43,191 bases of DNA from NCBI GenBank assembly GCA_905236965.1, contig CAJOQR010000064.1, forward strand, positions 1 to 43,191, in the 5' to 3' direction. Positions 1 through 8,886 of this stretch are shown here, piece after piece; the first letter of the stretch is position 1; the number at the start of each line of letters is the position of its first letter. Origin of the DNA: an uncultured Acholeplasmatales bacterium (lineage in GTDB: Bacteria > Bacillota_I > Bacilli_A > Acholeplasmatales > Anaeroplasmataceae). A program made the translations under genes and the position numbers. The notes under the pieces were generated by a model. That model saw nothing but the letters and a program-made list of their open reading frames with translations, did not search any database and was not told the DNA's origin.

Positions 1-320
1 ATAGAAATGCAACTGTAACAATTGCTCATTCAAAAACTAAAGATTTAGCAAGCGTAACAAAAGAGGCTGATATTTTAATTGCAGCAGTAGGAAAACCACT
101 TTTTGTTAAAGAAAATATGGTTAAAGAGGGTGCAGTTGTAATTGATGTTGGAGTTAATAGAAATGAAGAAACTGGAAAGCTTTGTGGAGATGTAGATTTT
201 ATAAATGTTGAACCAAAAGCTTCTTATATAACAAAAGTTCCTGGTGGAATAGGACCAATGACTATTACTTGTTTATTAGAAAATACAATTGAATGCTTTA
301 TTGAGCATAGAAAGGATTAA
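1..320 (+). CDS. folD: Bifunctional methylenetetrahydrofolate dehydrogenase/cyclohydrolase FolD, C-terminal part
   Basis: The reading frame is open from base 3 and its start lies before the window, so only about the last 105 residues are seen. The end of a Rossmann fold ([11 protein letters not shown], then [11 protein letters not shown]) is followed by [16 protein letters not shown] and the hallmark [16 protein letters not shown] near the C-terminus. That order is diagnostic of FolD, which interconverts methylene-, methenyl- and 10-formyl-tetrahydrofolate in the cytoplasm and supplies one-carbon units for purine synthesis. The stop (318-320) lies 2 bases before purB, so the two are probably co-transcribed, which suits a purine operon with guaA. 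The identification is firm; only the truncation by the window edge limits it. Confidence 0.95.
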   Translation, partial: RNATVTIAHSKTKDLASVTKEADILIAAVGKPLFVKENMVKEGAVVIDVGVNRNEETGKLCGDVDFINVEPKASYITKVPGGIGPMTITCLLENTIECFIEHRKD

Positions 321-322
321 TA

Positions 323-1615
323 ATGATTGAAAGATATTCAAGACCAGTAATGCGTAAAATCTGGACTGAAGAAAATAAATTTAATGCATATTTAAAAGTT
401 GAAATATCTAATGCGAAAGCTTGGGCAGAGCTTAATGTTGTACCTAAAGAAGATTTAGCTTTACTAGATAAAGCTACTTTTGATGTTGATAGAATAAAAG
501 AAATAGAACAAATAACAAAACATGATGTTGTTGCTTTTACAAGATGTGTTGGAGAATCATTAGGTGATGAAAAGAAATGGATTCATTATGGTTTAACATC
601 AACAGATGTAGTTGATACAGCAAATGGTTATTTGTTAAAGCAAGCAAATGATATTTTAAGAAAAGATTTACATGAAATTATTAATGTTATAAAATCTAGA
701 GCTTTAGAATTTAAAATGACTCCATGTATTGGTAGAACACATGGTATGCATGCTGATATTACATCATTTGGATTAAAATGGGCATTATGGTATTCTGATA
801 TGAATAGATGCTTAGAAAGATTTGAATATGCATGCAAAGAAGTTGAAGTTGGAAAATTATCTGGTGCAGTTGGTAATTTTGCTAATATTCCACCGCAAAT
901 AGAAGAATATGTATGTAATGATTTAGGAATTTCTCATGCAGATATTTCAACTCAAGTATTACAAAGAGATAGACATGCATTTTATATGTCTACTTTAGCT
1001 TTAATAGCATCTCAATTAGAAAAAATGGCATTAGAAATTAGAAATTTATCTCGCCAAGAGGTAAAAGAGACAGAAGAATTCTTTAATAAAGGACAAAAAG
1101 GATCAAGTGCTATGCCTCATAAAAGAAATCCAATTTCTTCTGAAAATATTTGTGGATGTGCAAGAGTAATGCGTGGTTATATGGATACTTTTTATGAAAA
1201 TATAGCATTATGGCATGAAAGAGATATATCTCATTCAGCAACAGAAAGAATTATTTTACCTGATGCTACTGAATTATTAGATTATATGTTAAATAGATTT
1301 AAAGGAATATTAGAAAATTTAACTGTATTCCCTGAAAAAATGATTGAAAATATTAATTTAACTCATGGTGTTATTTTTGCACAAAGAGTTTTATATAAAT
1401 TAATTGAAAAAGGCTTTGTAAGAGAAAAAGCTTATGATACTGTTCAACCTATTGCAATGAAAGCTTTAGAAGAAAAGGTTGAATATAAAGATTTATTAAA
1501 AAAAGATAAAGTTGTATCAAGTGTATTAACTGATGAAGAAATAGATTCTTGTTTTACATTAGATTATTATTTAAAAAATGTAGATTATATTTATAATAGA
1601 TTAAATTTAAAATAG
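323..1615 (+). CDS. purB: Adenylosuccinate lyase
   Basis: The protein has 430 residues, the usual length for bacterial PurB. It carries the fumarase/aspartase superfamily signature SSAMPHKRNP at about residues 261-270, the flexible loop with the catalytic Ser. It also has the upstream TSTDVVDTA and GRTHGMHAD segments, which hold active-site residues including the His of the TH motif. PurB removes fumarate from SAICAR and from adenylosuccinate, acting twice in purine synthesis. It starts 2 bases after folD stops, and guaA follows at once, so the three look like one transcriptional unit. Nothing is truncated or unusual. Confidence 0.96.
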   Translation: MIERYSRPVMRKIWTEENKFNAYLKVEISNAKAWAELNVVPKEDLALLDKATFDVDRIKEIEQITKHDVVAFTRCVGESLGDEKKWIHYGLTSTDVVDTANGYLLKQANDILRKDLHEIINVIKSRALEFKMTPCIGRTHGMHADITSFGLKWALWYSDMNRCLERFEYACKEVEVGKLSGAVGNFANIPPQIEEYVCNDLGISHADISTQVLQRDRHAFYMSTLALIASQLEKMALEIRNLSRQEVKETEEFFNKGQKGSSAMPHKRNPISSENICGCARVMRGYMDTFYENIALWHERDISHSATERIILPDATELLDYMLNRFKGILENLTVFPEKMIENINLTHGVIFAQRVLYKLIEKGFVREKAYDTVQPIAMKALEEKVEYKDLLKKDKVVSSVLTDEEIDSCFTLDYYLKNVDYIYNRLNLK

Positions 1616-1624
1616 GTGACTATT

Positions 1625-3172
1625 ATGCAAAATGAAAAAGTTTTAGTGCTTGATTTTGGAGGACAATACAATCAATTAATTGCAAGACGTGTTAGAGAAT
1701 GTAATGTTTATTGTGAAGTTCATCCTTATAATATGCCAATAGAAAAAATAAAAGAATTTAATCCAAAAGGAATAATTTTTACAGGGGGACCTAATTCAGT
1801 TTTTTTAAAAGATTCTCCTTTGCCAGATAAAGAATTATTTAATTTAAATATTCCTATTTTAGGAATATGCTATGGATGTCAGGCAATTGCATATTTATTA
1901 AAAGGAGAAGTTAAAACAGCTCCAAGTAGTGAATATGGAAAAATAATTATTGATGCAGATAATAATTCTAATTTATTTAAAAATGTTAATAAAAAAACAA
2001 CAGTATGGATGAGTCATACTGATTATGTATCAAAAGTTCCAAATGGATTTAAAATTACAGCAACAAGTAATAATTGCCCTGTTGCTGCAATGGAAAATGA
2101 AGAAAAAAATATATATGCCTTACAATTCCATCCTGAGGTTATGCATACAGAAGAAGGAATGAAGATGCTAAGCGCATTTGTTTTAGATGTATGCGGTTGT
2201 AAAGGCGATTGGAAAATGGATTCATTTGCTAAAACAACAATTGAATCATTAAAAGAAAAAATAAAAGATGGTAAGGTATTATGTGCTTTATCAGGTGGTG
2301 TTGATTCTAGTGTTGCTGCTGTACTTCTTTCAAAAGCTGTTGGAAAACAATTGACATGCGTATTCGTAGATCATGGTCTTTTAAGAAAAGATGAAGGCGA
2401 TGAAGTAGAAGCTGTTTTTGGTCCAAATGGTCCTTATAATTTAAATTTTATTAGAGTTAATGCTCAAGAAAGATTTTATAAAAAATTAAAAGGAGTTACT
2501 GATCCAGAGGCAAAAAGAAAAATTATTGGTGCTGAATTTATAAGAGTTTTTGAAGAAGAAGCTAAAAAAATTGGTGCTGTGGATTATTTAGTTCAAGGAA
2601 CAATTTATCCAGATGTTATTGAATCAGGATTAGGTAAATCAGCAACAATTAAATCACATCATAATGTTGGTGGTCTTCCATCTGTTGTTAATTTTAAAGA
2701 AATTGTTGAACCATTAAGATTATTATTTAAAGATGAAGTTAGAAAAGTTGGATTAGAATTAGGAATTCCAGATTATTTAGTTTATCGTCAACCATTCCCA
2801 GGCCCAGGTTTAGGAATTAGAATTATTGGTGAAGTAACAGAAGAAAAAGTTAAGATAGTTCAAGAAGCTGATGCTATTTATAGAGAAGAAATTAAAAAAG
2901 CAGGCATTGATAAATCATGTAATTTAGGTCAATATTTTGCAGCATTAACAAATATGCAATCTGTTGGTGTAATGGGTGATTTTAGAACATATGATTATGC
3001 AATAGCACTTCGTGCAGTTGAAACATCTGATTTTATGACTGCAGATTGGGCAAGAATTCCATATGATGTTATTGATATAATTTCAAGAAGAATAGTAAAT
3101 GAAGTTAAAGGTGTTAATAGAGTATTATTAGATTGTACATCTAAACCACCAGCAACAATTGAATTTGAATAA
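1625..3172 (+). CDS. guaA: GMP synthase (glutamine-hydrolysing)
   Basis: This cytoplasmic enzyme aminates XMP to GMP using glutamine and ATP. The N-terminal class I amidotransferase domain has the nucleophile Cys82 in GICYGCQ and the His/Glu pair in QFHPEV. The ATP-pyrophosphatase domain has the P-loop SGGVDSS near residues 223-229. The C-terminal dimerisation domain ends in KPPATIEFE, typical of GuaA. An in-frame GTG at 1616 directly abuts the purB stop, but AGGTGA (1614-1619) is well placed as a ribosome binding site for the ATG at 1625, giving 515 residues; I chose that start. A strong terminator follows at 3179, closing the purine unit. Confidence 0.97.
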   Translation: MQNEKVLVLDFGGQYNQLIARRVRECNVYCEVHPYNMPIEKIKEFNPKGIIFTGGPNSVFLKDSPLPDKELFNLNIPILGICYGCQAIAYLLKGEVKTAPSSEYGKIIIDADNNSNLFKNVNKKTTVWMSHTDYVSKVPNGFKITATSNNCPVAAMENEEKNIYALQFHPEVMHTEEGMKMLSAFVLDVCGCKGDWKMDSFAKTTIESLKEKIKDGKVLCALSGGVDSSVAAVLLSKAVGKQLTCVFVDHGLLRKDEGDEVEAVFGPNGPYNLNFIRVNAQERFYKKLKGVTDPEAKRKIIGAEFIRVFEEEAKKIGAVDYLVQGTIYPDVIESGLGKSATIKSHHNVGGLPSVVNFKEIVEPLRLLFKDEVRKVGLELGIPDYLVYRQPFPGPGLGIRIIGEVTEEKVKIVQEADAIYREEIKKAGIDKSCNLGQYFAALTNMQSVGVMGDFRTYDYAIALRAVETSDFMTADWARIPYDVIDIISRRIVNEVKGVNRVLLDCTSKPPATIEFE

Positions 3173-3178
3173 AATAGG

Positions 3179-3212
3179 AGTATATTCTTATCTTTAAGAA
3201 TATACTTTTTTT
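3179..3212 (+). terminator. Intrinsic terminator after guaA
   Basis: A perfect 11-bp stem, AGTATATTCTT (3179-3189) with AAGAATATACT (3196-3206), closes a 6-base loop and runs straight into a T tract. It lies 7 bases after the guaA stop and ends the folD-purB-guaA unit. Confidence 0.93.
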
Positions 3213-3277
3213 CTTTTGTATTAAGTCTTTCTTTTTTTTAATAGCCATTGTATAATTTTAAACGAAAGGAAAAATTT

Positions 3278-4042
3278 ATGATTTATTATTTTTCAGCAAC
3301 TGGAAATTCTAAATATGCTGCAATTAAAATTAGTAATGCATTAAATATTAAAACAGTATCTTTAAATATTTATTTAAAAGAACATATTTTTGAATTTGAT
3401 AATGAAAATGATGATTATTTAGGGTTTGTTTTTCCAACATATGATTATGATATTCCTTATGTAATAAAGGATTATTTAAAAGAAGTTAAAATTAAAAATT
3501 TAAAAAAAGATACATTCGTCTTTTCAGTTTTTACCTGTGGAGAAAAAACAGGATCATCATATAATTCTTTAAATAAATTATTAATTAAGAAAAATATAAA
3601 ATTATCATCATTTTATTCAATAAAAATGGTAGATAATTCAATACCTTGGTTTAAACCAGCACCTGATGAGGAAAAGAAAAATTCATTAATTAATGCTGAT
3701 TTAAAATTAGATGAAATTATTATTAATTTGTTGAATAAAAAACAAATTATTAAACCTGATAAAAAAATAAATTTTTTATTTAAATTTTTAATAAATAAAT
3801 TTTTTGTACCAACTCAAAAAAAGACAAAGCATTTTTATGTTTTAAATAATTGCATAGGCTGTGGTTTATGTAGCAAGATATGTCCTATGAATTGTATAAA
3901 TATAAAAAATGATAAACCAAACTGGAATGATAATATATGTGCATCATGCCTATCATGTGTTCATAGATGTCCTAAGGAAGCTATCCAGTATAATAAAAAA
4001 ACAGAAAAAAGAAAAAGATATTATAATCCTTTTGTGGATTAA
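3278..4042 (+). CDS. EFR1-type flavodoxin/ferredoxin fusion protein
   Basis: The protein has 254 residues. The N-terminus, MIYYFSATGNSKYAA, is a flavodoxin FMN-phosphate loop, followed by a flavodoxin-like domain (FVFPTYDYDIP, then FVFSVFTCGEKTGSSYNSL). The C-terminus has two [4Fe-4S] motifs, CIGCGLCSKICP (residues 192-203) and CASCLSCVHRCP (221-232). This arrangement is that of EFR1-family ferredoxins, common in anaerobic Bacillota; the redox partner is unknown. An upstream in-frame TTG at 3248 is unlikely: AAAGGA (3265-3270) sits 7 bases before the ATG at 3278. A TATAAT at 3251-3256 may be its -10 box, with only a weak -35. It implies an anaerobic, low-potential electron economy. Confidence 0.88.
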   Translation: MIYYFSATGNSKYAAIKISNALNIKTVSLNIYLKEHIFEFDNENDDYLGFVFPTYDYDIPYVIKDYLKEVKIKNLKKDTFVFSVFTCGEKTGSSYNSLNKLLIKKNIKLSSFYSIKMVDNSIPWFKPAPDEEKKNSLINADLKLDEIIINLLNKKQIIKPDKKINFLFKFLINKFFVPTQKKTKHFYVLNNCIGCGLCSKICPMNCINIKNDKPNWNDNICASCLSCVHRCPKEAIQYNKKTEKRKRYYNPFVD

Positions 4043-4074
4043 TAATATAAATAAAAGAAAGGAAGAAAGAAAAG

Positions 4075-4311
4075 ATGCCACATATTAATATTAAATGTTA
4101 TCCAGGAAGAACAGAAGATCAAAAGAAAAGATGTGCTGATGCAGTAGCAAAAGCAGTATCTGAAATTATGGGATGTGATATATCTCATGTATCACTTGAA
4201 ATAAATGAAATAGAAAAATCTGATTGGGCAGATACTGTTTGGGATAAAGAAATAGAACCAAATATGGATAAATTATATATTAAACCTGGATATAAACCAG
4301 ATAATAGGTAA
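4075..4311 (+). CDS. Tautomerase family protein, PptA-like
   Basis: This is a 78-residue protein of 4-oxalocrotonate tautomerase size. It begins Met-Pro, so Pro2 would become the N-terminal catalytic base after Met removal. Its beginning (MPHINIKCYPGR), middle (DWADTVWDKEIEPNMDKLYIKPGY) and length resemble E. coli PptA/YdcE more than the 60-residue XylH type. The family catalyses keto-enol tautomerisation, but the physiological substrate is generally unknown. It lies 32 bases after the EFR1 gene with a purine-rich ribosome site (GAAAGGAAGAAAG), so the two are probably co-transcribed. A terminator follows at 4365. Confidence 0.87.
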   Translation: MPHINIKCYPGRTEDQKKRCADAVAKAVSEIMGCDISHVSLEINEIEKSDWADTVWDKEIEPNMDKLYIKPGYKPDNR

Positions 4312-4364
4312 TTATCATAAAAATATTTTTTAAAATTATAAAAAAAATAAATTTTTGATTTTAT

Positions 4365-4393
4365 AAAGACAGTGTTTAAACATTGTCTTTTTT
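4365..4393 (+). terminator. Intrinsic terminator after the tautomerase gene
   Basis: A 10-bp stem, AAAGACAGTG (4365-4374) with CATTGTCTTT (4381-4390), has one G-U pair and a TTTAAA loop and ends in a T run. It separates the EFR1/tautomerase pair from the next cluster. Confidence 0.88.
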
Positions 4394-4442
4394 ATTTAAA
4401 AATGGTATATTTTATATAAGAGTTTTTAGGAGATATTATGTA

Positions 4443-5465
4443 ATGAAATATAGTTTTAGAAATGATTATTCGACTATTTGCCATAAAAAAGTTTTAGAAA
4501 AATTAATAGAATGTCAAGATGAACAAAATATAGGTTATGGAGAAGATATTCATACTATAAATGCTAAAAGATTGATTCAAGAAAAAATAAAAAATAAATC
4601 AGATGTTTATTTTTTAGTTGGTGGTACCCAAACAAATATGACAGTTATATCTCATATATTAAAACCATATGAGGCTGTAATTGCATGTGAAAGTGGACAC
4701 ATTAATGTTCATGAAACTGGCGCAATAGAAGGAAAAGGTCATAAAGTTTTAACAGCTTATTCAAAAGATGGTAAATTAACAAAAGAATTGATTTTAAATA
4801 TATTAAATAATCATACAGATTATCATATGGTTAAACCTAAAATGATTTATATTTCTAATACAACTGAAATTGGATCTTTTTATACCTTAGCTGAATTAAA
4901 ATCAATATATAAATGCGCAAAAGAAAATGATTTATATTTATTTTTAGATGGTGCTAGATTAGCATCTGCTTTAGCAGCATCAGATATTGATTATCCTGAT
5001 TATGCTAAATATACTGATGTTTTTTATATAGGTGGAACCAAAAATGGTTCTTATTTAGGAGAAGCAGTAGTATTTAATGATTTAAATTTATCAAAAGAAT
5101 TTCAATTTTCTATAAAGCATTCTGGTGCTATGATGGCAAAAGGATTTGTTGCATCTATTCCTTTTGAGGTTTTAATGGAAGGAAATTTATATAAAGAAAT
5201 AGGTGAAAATGAAAATAAATGTGCCATTTATTTAAAAGAAGAATTAAAAAAATTAGGATATGAATTTTATTCAGATTCAAATACAAATCAAATTTTTGTT
5301 AATGTTAATAAAAAATGTGCTGAATATATAGAAAAAGAATATTCATTTGAAAAGTGGTCTGATATAGATGATGATTTTTTAGTAATTAGATTAGTAACAT
5401 CATTTACAACCACAATAGATATATGCAAAGATTTTATTTCATATATGAAAGCATATAAAAATTAG
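4443..5465 (+). CDS. PLP-dependent threonine aldolase / beta-eliminating lyase family protein
   Basis: The protein has 340 residues and the fold-type I organisation of low-specificity L-threonine aldolases: FRNDYST near the N-terminus, YGED, VGGTQTN, LFLDGARLASA with the PLP-nitrogen Asp, and the Schiff-base lysine at Lys200 in GGTKNG. Family members cleave L-threonine or L-allo-threonine to glycine and acetaldehyde; some act on other beta-hydroxy amino acids. The true start is ATG 4443 (MKYSFRN) preceded by AGGAGA at 4428-4433. An upstream ATG at 4438 is followed at once by TAA, and an earlier in-frame TTG falls inside the terminator. The next gene begins 9 bases downstream. The exact substrate cannot be told from sequence. 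Confidence 0.9.
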   Translation: MKYSFRNDYSTICHKKVLEKLIECQDEQNIGYGEDIHTINAKRLIQEKIKNKSDVYFLVGGTQTNMTVISHILKPYEAVIACESGHINVHETGAIEGKGHKVLTAYSKDGKLTKELILNILNNHTDYHMVKPKMIYISNTTEIGSFYTLAELKSIYKCAKENDLYLFLDGARLASALAASDIDYPDYAKYTDVFYIGGTKNGSYLGEAVVFNDLNLSKEFQFSIKHSGAMMAKGFVASIPFEVLMEGNLYKEIGENENKCAIYLKEELKKLGYEFYSDSNTNQIFVNVNKKCAEYIEKEYSFEKWSDIDDDFLVIRLVTSFTTTIDICKDFISYMKAYKN

Positions 5466-5474
5466 GGGGATAAA

Positions 5475-5915
5475 ATGGAATTGTTGGATTTTATTCAATT
5501 GATAAGACCAATTATTTCAAAACAAAATTATAAAAGCATGAAGAAATTTCGTCATCATGCTAATAGAAGTTGTTATTATCATTCAATAAAAGTAGCTTAT
5601 TTAGTTTATAAGCATTGTCAAAAGAAAAAAAGAAAATATGATACTTTAGAAATTGTTAAAGGTGCCCTTTTGCATGATTATTATTTATATGATTGGCATA
5701 ATAAAAACGAAGGTCATAGATTACATGGGTTTCGTCATCCTAAATTTGCTTATAAAAATGCATTAAGAGATTATGGTGATTTAACAAAAATAGAAAAAGA
5801 TATTATATTACATCATATGTTTCCACTTGTTATTTTCTTTCCACTAACAAAGCAGGGATATATAGTTAGTTATTATGATAAAGTTGCATCTTTATTAGAT
5901 TATTTTCATAGGTAG
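5475..5915 (+). CDS. HD-domain phosphohydrolase (small)
   Basis: This is a 146-residue cytoplasmic protein with metal-binding HD-superfamily residues: His36 (CYYHSIKVA), His67-Asp68 (GALLHDYYLYDWH), later His residues (HRLHGFRHP) and a C-terminal Asp (SYYDKVASLLD). The family holds metal-dependent phosphohydrolases of nucleotides and related compounds; this short form has no extra domain that names a substrate. It begins with a strong GGGGGAT ribosome site 9 bases after the aldolase gene and is followed 9 bases later by the membrane protein, so it belongs to the same operon. The active-site residues look intact. Confidence 0.82.
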   Translation: MELLDFIQLIRPIISKQNYKSMKKFRHHANRSCYYHSIKVAYLVYKHCQKKKRKYDTLEIVKGALLHDYYLYDWHNKNEGHRLHGFRHPKFAYKNALRDYGDLTKIEKDIILHHMFPLVIFFPLTKQGYIVSYYDKVASLLDYFHR

Positions 5916-5924
5916 GTATTATAA

Positions 5925-7025
5925 ATGGAAGAGGAAAAAGAAAAGCCTCAAACTGAATCATTTAATAAGAAAAAAACAATCGGTTTAGTTTTTTTGGTTA
6001 TTTTAATATCAATAATTGTTTTTGTTATAATATTTAATTTTAATGATTTTAATGAAACCATTGATGAAATTGCAAATTTAAATCAAGCATATATTGGATG
6101 GGGTGTTTTATGTATAATTATATATTTAGCCATATGGCCTCTTTCATTATGTTTAATTTCTAAAGTAAATAAAACAAATTCTAAATTTATAGATAGTTAT
6201 TTAATAGGTGGTAGTGAACATTTTTTTAATGCTATAACACCTTTTTCATCAGGTGGACAACCAATTCAAATTTATTTATATCATCAAGGTGGAATAAATG
6301 TTGCTCAATCAACGAGTATGATTATGTCAAATTTTATTGCCTTTTTGATCTCAACAAATATTTTTGCGGTTGCATCTTTATTTTATTATGGAAGATTTTC
6401 TTATAATTTTACATCTGCGACTAGATGGATGATTATTTTAGGATTTGTTATGAATTTATTTACATTAGTTTTTATTATTTTAATGGCTACATGTAAATTT
6501 ATTGCTAATTTTTTTACTAAATGCTTAAAAGTATTATCAAAAATTAAATTTATTGGTAAATATATAGAAAAAGGTATTCCAACATTTGAAAAATATTGTG
6601 AAAATGTTCAAGCAGCATCTAAACAAATTATTTCTCATAAAAAAGCATTCATAGGAGCTATTATTTTAAGAGGAATTTCATTATTATTTTATTATGCTGT
6701 TCCATTTTTTATTTTAAAAGCATTAGACGTTGAAATAGGAATAAAAGAAATACCATTTATTATTTTAGCATCAAGCTTTGCAATAACAACAATGGTATGG
6801 GTTCCAACTCCAGGAGGAATGGGAGGAATTGAATTTGCTTTTACAACAATTTTTGCAACATTTACAAATGTAACAAATTCTAAAGCTTTAACAGGAATGG
6901 TTTGTTGGAGATTTTTAACTTATTATTTATTGATGATTTTAAGCTTTATTATGTATATTATTTATAAAATAATTATAAGAAGAAGGAAAAAAATAAATGA
7001 TCAATGTCTTACTGACAGGGGATAA
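5925..7025 (+). CDS. Flippase-like integral membrane protein (LPG synthase transmembrane-region / UPF0104 family)
   Basis: The 366-residue protein starts with a short charged cytoplasmic tail and then about eight hydrophobic segments. Family hallmarks are GGSEHFFNAITPFSSGGQP (roughly residues 96-114) and PTPGGMGGIEFAF (roughly 295-307), as in the N-terminal flippase half of MprF and its stand-alone homologues. There is no C-terminal aminoacyl-transferase domain, so it is not a full MprF. Family members are thought to move or handle lipids in the plasma membrane. It overlaps the next gene, a GT8 glycosyltransferase, by 29 bases, so translation is probably coupled. A shared role in surface glycolipid assembly is my inference. 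Confidence 0.86.
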   Translation: MEEEKEKPQTESFNKKKTIGLVFLVILISIIVFVIIFNFNDFNETIDEIANLNQAYIGWGVLCIIIYLAIWPLSLCLISKVNKTNSKFIDSYLIGGSEHFFNAITPFSSGGQPIQIYLYHQGGINVAQSTSMIMSNFIAFLISTNIFAVASLFYYGRFSYNFTSATRWMIILGFVMNLFTLVFIILMATCKFIANFFTKCLKVLSKIKFIGKYIEKGIPTFEKYCENVQAASKQIISHKKAFIGAIILRGISLLFYYAVPFFILKALDVEIGIKEIPFIILASSFAITTMVWVPTPGGMGGIEFAFTTIFATFTNVTNSKALTGMVCWRFLTYYLLMILSFIMYIIYKIIIRRRKKINDQCLTDRG

Positions 7026-7821
7026 TAATGTTTTAAAAGGAATGGCATTATGTATTCTTTCAATTGTTAGAAAAACTAAATCTCCTATTCATTTTCATAT
7101 AATGACTATTGGAATTAATTGGGAAAAGAATATTGAAAAAATAACTTTTGATAATTTCAATATTTTATATGAAGAAATATCAAAAATATCTAAAGATGTT
7201 AAATTTTCTTATTATGATGTTACAAAAGATATGGAAGAAGTTTTTAAAAATTCACCAAATAAAAATCCACAATATTCACCAGCATCTTTAATAAGATTAT
7301 TTTGTTATAAATATATAGATGTAGATAGACTTATATATTTAGATTGTGATACATTAGCTTATAATTCGTTAGAAGAATTTGAAAAAATTAATATTGATGA
7401 TTATGAATTTGGTGTTGTTTTAGATCATATGGGAAAATTTTGGATTAAAAAGGATTATTTTAATTCAGGAGTTTTATATATAAATATGCCTTTATGTAAA
7501 CAAAATAAGGTATTTGAAAATTCAATTAATTTATTAATGAAGAAAAAATATTATTTTGCTGATCAGTCAGCACTTTATCATTCAAGTACTAAAAGATTAT
7601 ATTTAGATAGAAAATTTAATGAGCAAAGGCATCCTAAATCTGATACAGTTGTTAAACATTTTTGTAAAGGAATAAAATATTTTCCTTATTTTTGGGTTTA
7701 TAATATTAAGCAATGGAATGTTAAAAAGGTTCATTCGTTTTTAAAAATACATGAATTTGATGATTTATATGAAGAATATGATAAAATTTTTGGAAATATA
7801 TGGCCAATTGAAAAAGAGTGA
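6997..7821 (+). CDS. Glycosyltransferase family 8 protein
   Basis: The protein has 274 residues, with the GT-A fold beginning INVLLTGDNNVLKGMAL and the metal-binding DxD motif at Asp116-Cys117-Asp118 (LIYLDCDTLAYN). FNSGVLYINM and DQSALY, both typical of GT8 (LgtC, galactinol-synthase and glycogenin relatives), follow. GT8 enzymes transfer a hexose from a nucleotide sugar with retention of configuration. The start, ATG 6997, lies inside the end of the flippase-like gene and has AGAAGG upstream. It ends in TGA. No signal or membrane segment is seen, so it would act at the cytoplasmic face, perhaps on a lipid handled by the preceding protein. The acceptor is unknown. Confidence 0.88.
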   Translation: MINVLLTGDNNVLKGMALCILSIVRKTKSPIHFHIMTIGINWEKNIEKITFDNFNILYEEISKISKDVKFSYYDVTKDMEEVFKNSPNKNPQYSPASLIRLFCYKYIDVDRLIYLDCDTLAYNSLEEFEKINIDDYEFGVVLDHMGKFWIKKDYFNSGVLYINMPLCKQNKVFENSINLLMKKKYYFADQSALYHSSTKRLYLDRKFNEQRHPKSDTVVKHFCKGIKYFPYFWVYNIKQWNVKKVHSFLKIHEFDDLYEEYDKIFGNIWPIEKE

Positions 7822-7826
7822 TTTAA

Positions 7827-8441
7827 ATGAAATTTAAATATTTAATTATAGGTATTTTTATAGCTTTAATAGGAACAATTGAATACTTATTTTTTGATAG
7901 TGTATTAAGCTCAGTAATATTAATTTTATCAATGATTATAGCTTTATTTTTTATATCACTTGAATATATCGAATATTCTAAAGGCTCTAATATAACAAAA
8001 ACTGTATTATGTTATATATTAAAGGATGATAAAGTTTTATTAATAAAAAAAGCATATAAAGAAAATGATATGAATTCTAATAAATATATGGGCGTTGGTG
8101 GTCATATTGAAGAAAATGAATCTATAGATGATGCTATTTTAAGAGAAGTAAAAGAAGAAACTAATTTGACATTAACTTCTTATAATTTATTAGGAGAAGT
8201 TAAATTTTATATGAATAATGAATATAAAGAAAAAATATATGTATATTTAGGATATGATGTAAAAGGTGAAATTAAAGCATCTGATGAAGGTGAATTAGAA
8301 TTTGTTAAAAAAGATGAAATTTATAATCTTCCTATGTGGGAAGGAGATAAAATATTTTTAAATCCTTTATTTAATGAAAAAAAATTTAAATGTAGCTTAT
8401 ATTATAATGAAGAAAAATTAATTAATTATAAAATAAAATAA
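7827..8441 (+). CDS. Membrane-anchored Nudix hydrolase
   Basis: The protein has 204 residues. Two hydrophobic segments at about residues 4-22 and 25-46 precede a Nudix domain. The Nudix box runs from about residue 91 to 114, GGHIEENES followed by REVKEETNL, matching G-x5-E-x7-REUxEExGU with every catalytic Glu. VLCYILKDDKVLLIKKA is the usual first strand pair. The domain resembles MutT/8-oxo-dGTP-type enzymes, but the substrate cannot be assigned. The membrane anchor is unusual, since most Nudix proteins are soluble. It starts 5 bases after the GT8 gene, suggesting a substrate linked to the membrane or to nucleotide-sugar turnover (inference). Confidence 0.87.
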   Translation: MKFKYLIIGIFIALIGTIEYLFFDSVLSSVILILSMIIALFFISLEYIEYSKGSNITKTVLCYILKDDKVLLIKKAYKENDMNSNKYMGVGGHIEENESIDDAILREVKEETNLTLTSYNLLGEVKFYMNNEYKEKIYVYLGYDVKGEIKASDEGELEFVKKDEIYNLPMWEGDKIFLNPLFNEKKFKCSLYYNEEKLINYKIK

Positions 8442-8496
8442 AAATTTAATTGATTTTTGAATATTAAAGAGTATATTTATTATTAGAGGTGAGATT

Positions 8497-8808
8497 ATGG
8501 GATTTTATCAATGGTTTGACAAACAAACTCAAGGTGTTAAAATTATTTTATTAATTCCTTTTTGGGGTTGGATTTTTAGCTTTTTATACCGCTTAGATAA
8601 ATTTATTGAAAATAAAGATGTTGCATCTTTAATTGGCTTTGTTTTATCTTTGGTTATTGGTTATATTATAGCTATAATTGATATTGTTACTGTTGCTGTA
8701 GAAAATAAAATATTAATTTTAGTTTCTGGCGGAGAAAATTTCGGTATTAATGGAAAAGTTGATTCTAATACTGATGAAAGTAATGATTCAGAATCTGATG
8801 AAAAATAA
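8497..8808 (+). CDS. Small two-pass membrane protein of unknown function
   Basis: The protein has 103 residues, and I do not recognise its family. It has two hydrophobic stretches, about residues 16-31 (IILLIPFWGWIFSFLY) and 44-67 (LIGFVLSLVIGYIIAIIDIVTV), and a hydrophilic acidic Ser/Asp/Asn-rich tail. A good ribosome site (GAGGTGAG) precedes ATG 8497. The 55-base gap from the Nudix gene shows no terminator, so it may be the last gene of that operon. The bidirectional terminator at 8840 follows it. Confidence 0.7.
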   Translation: MGFYQWFDKQTQGVKIILLIPFWGWIFSFLYRLDKFIENKDVASLIGFVLSLVIGYIIAIIDIVTVAVENKILILVSGGENFGINGKVDSNTDESNDSESDEK

Positions 8809-8839
8809 AAAACAAATGATTAATTTTTAACTATAATAA

Positions 8840-8869
8840 AAAATAGGCTAGCTTAGGCTAGCCTATTTT
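8840..8869. terminator. Bidirectional terminator between convergent genes
   Basis: A perfect 13-bp inverted repeat, AAAATAGGCTAGC (8840-8852) and GCTAGCCTATTTT (8857-8869), has a 4-base loop and flanking A and T tracts. It lies between the plus-strand gene ending at 8808 and the minus-strand gene ending at 8887, so it can serve both. Confidence 0.92.
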
Positions 8870-8886
8870 AATAAGAGAAGGAAAAA

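Noticed and set aside
4383-4442. N-terminal extension of the aldolase from TTG 4383
   Set aside because: It begins within the terminator at 4365-4393, and the family's conserved N-terminus starts at ATG 4443.
5925-7025. Full MprF lysylphosphatidylglycerol synthase
   Set aside because: Only the membrane half is present; the C-terminal aminoacyl-transferase domain is missing, so the name MprF is not justified.
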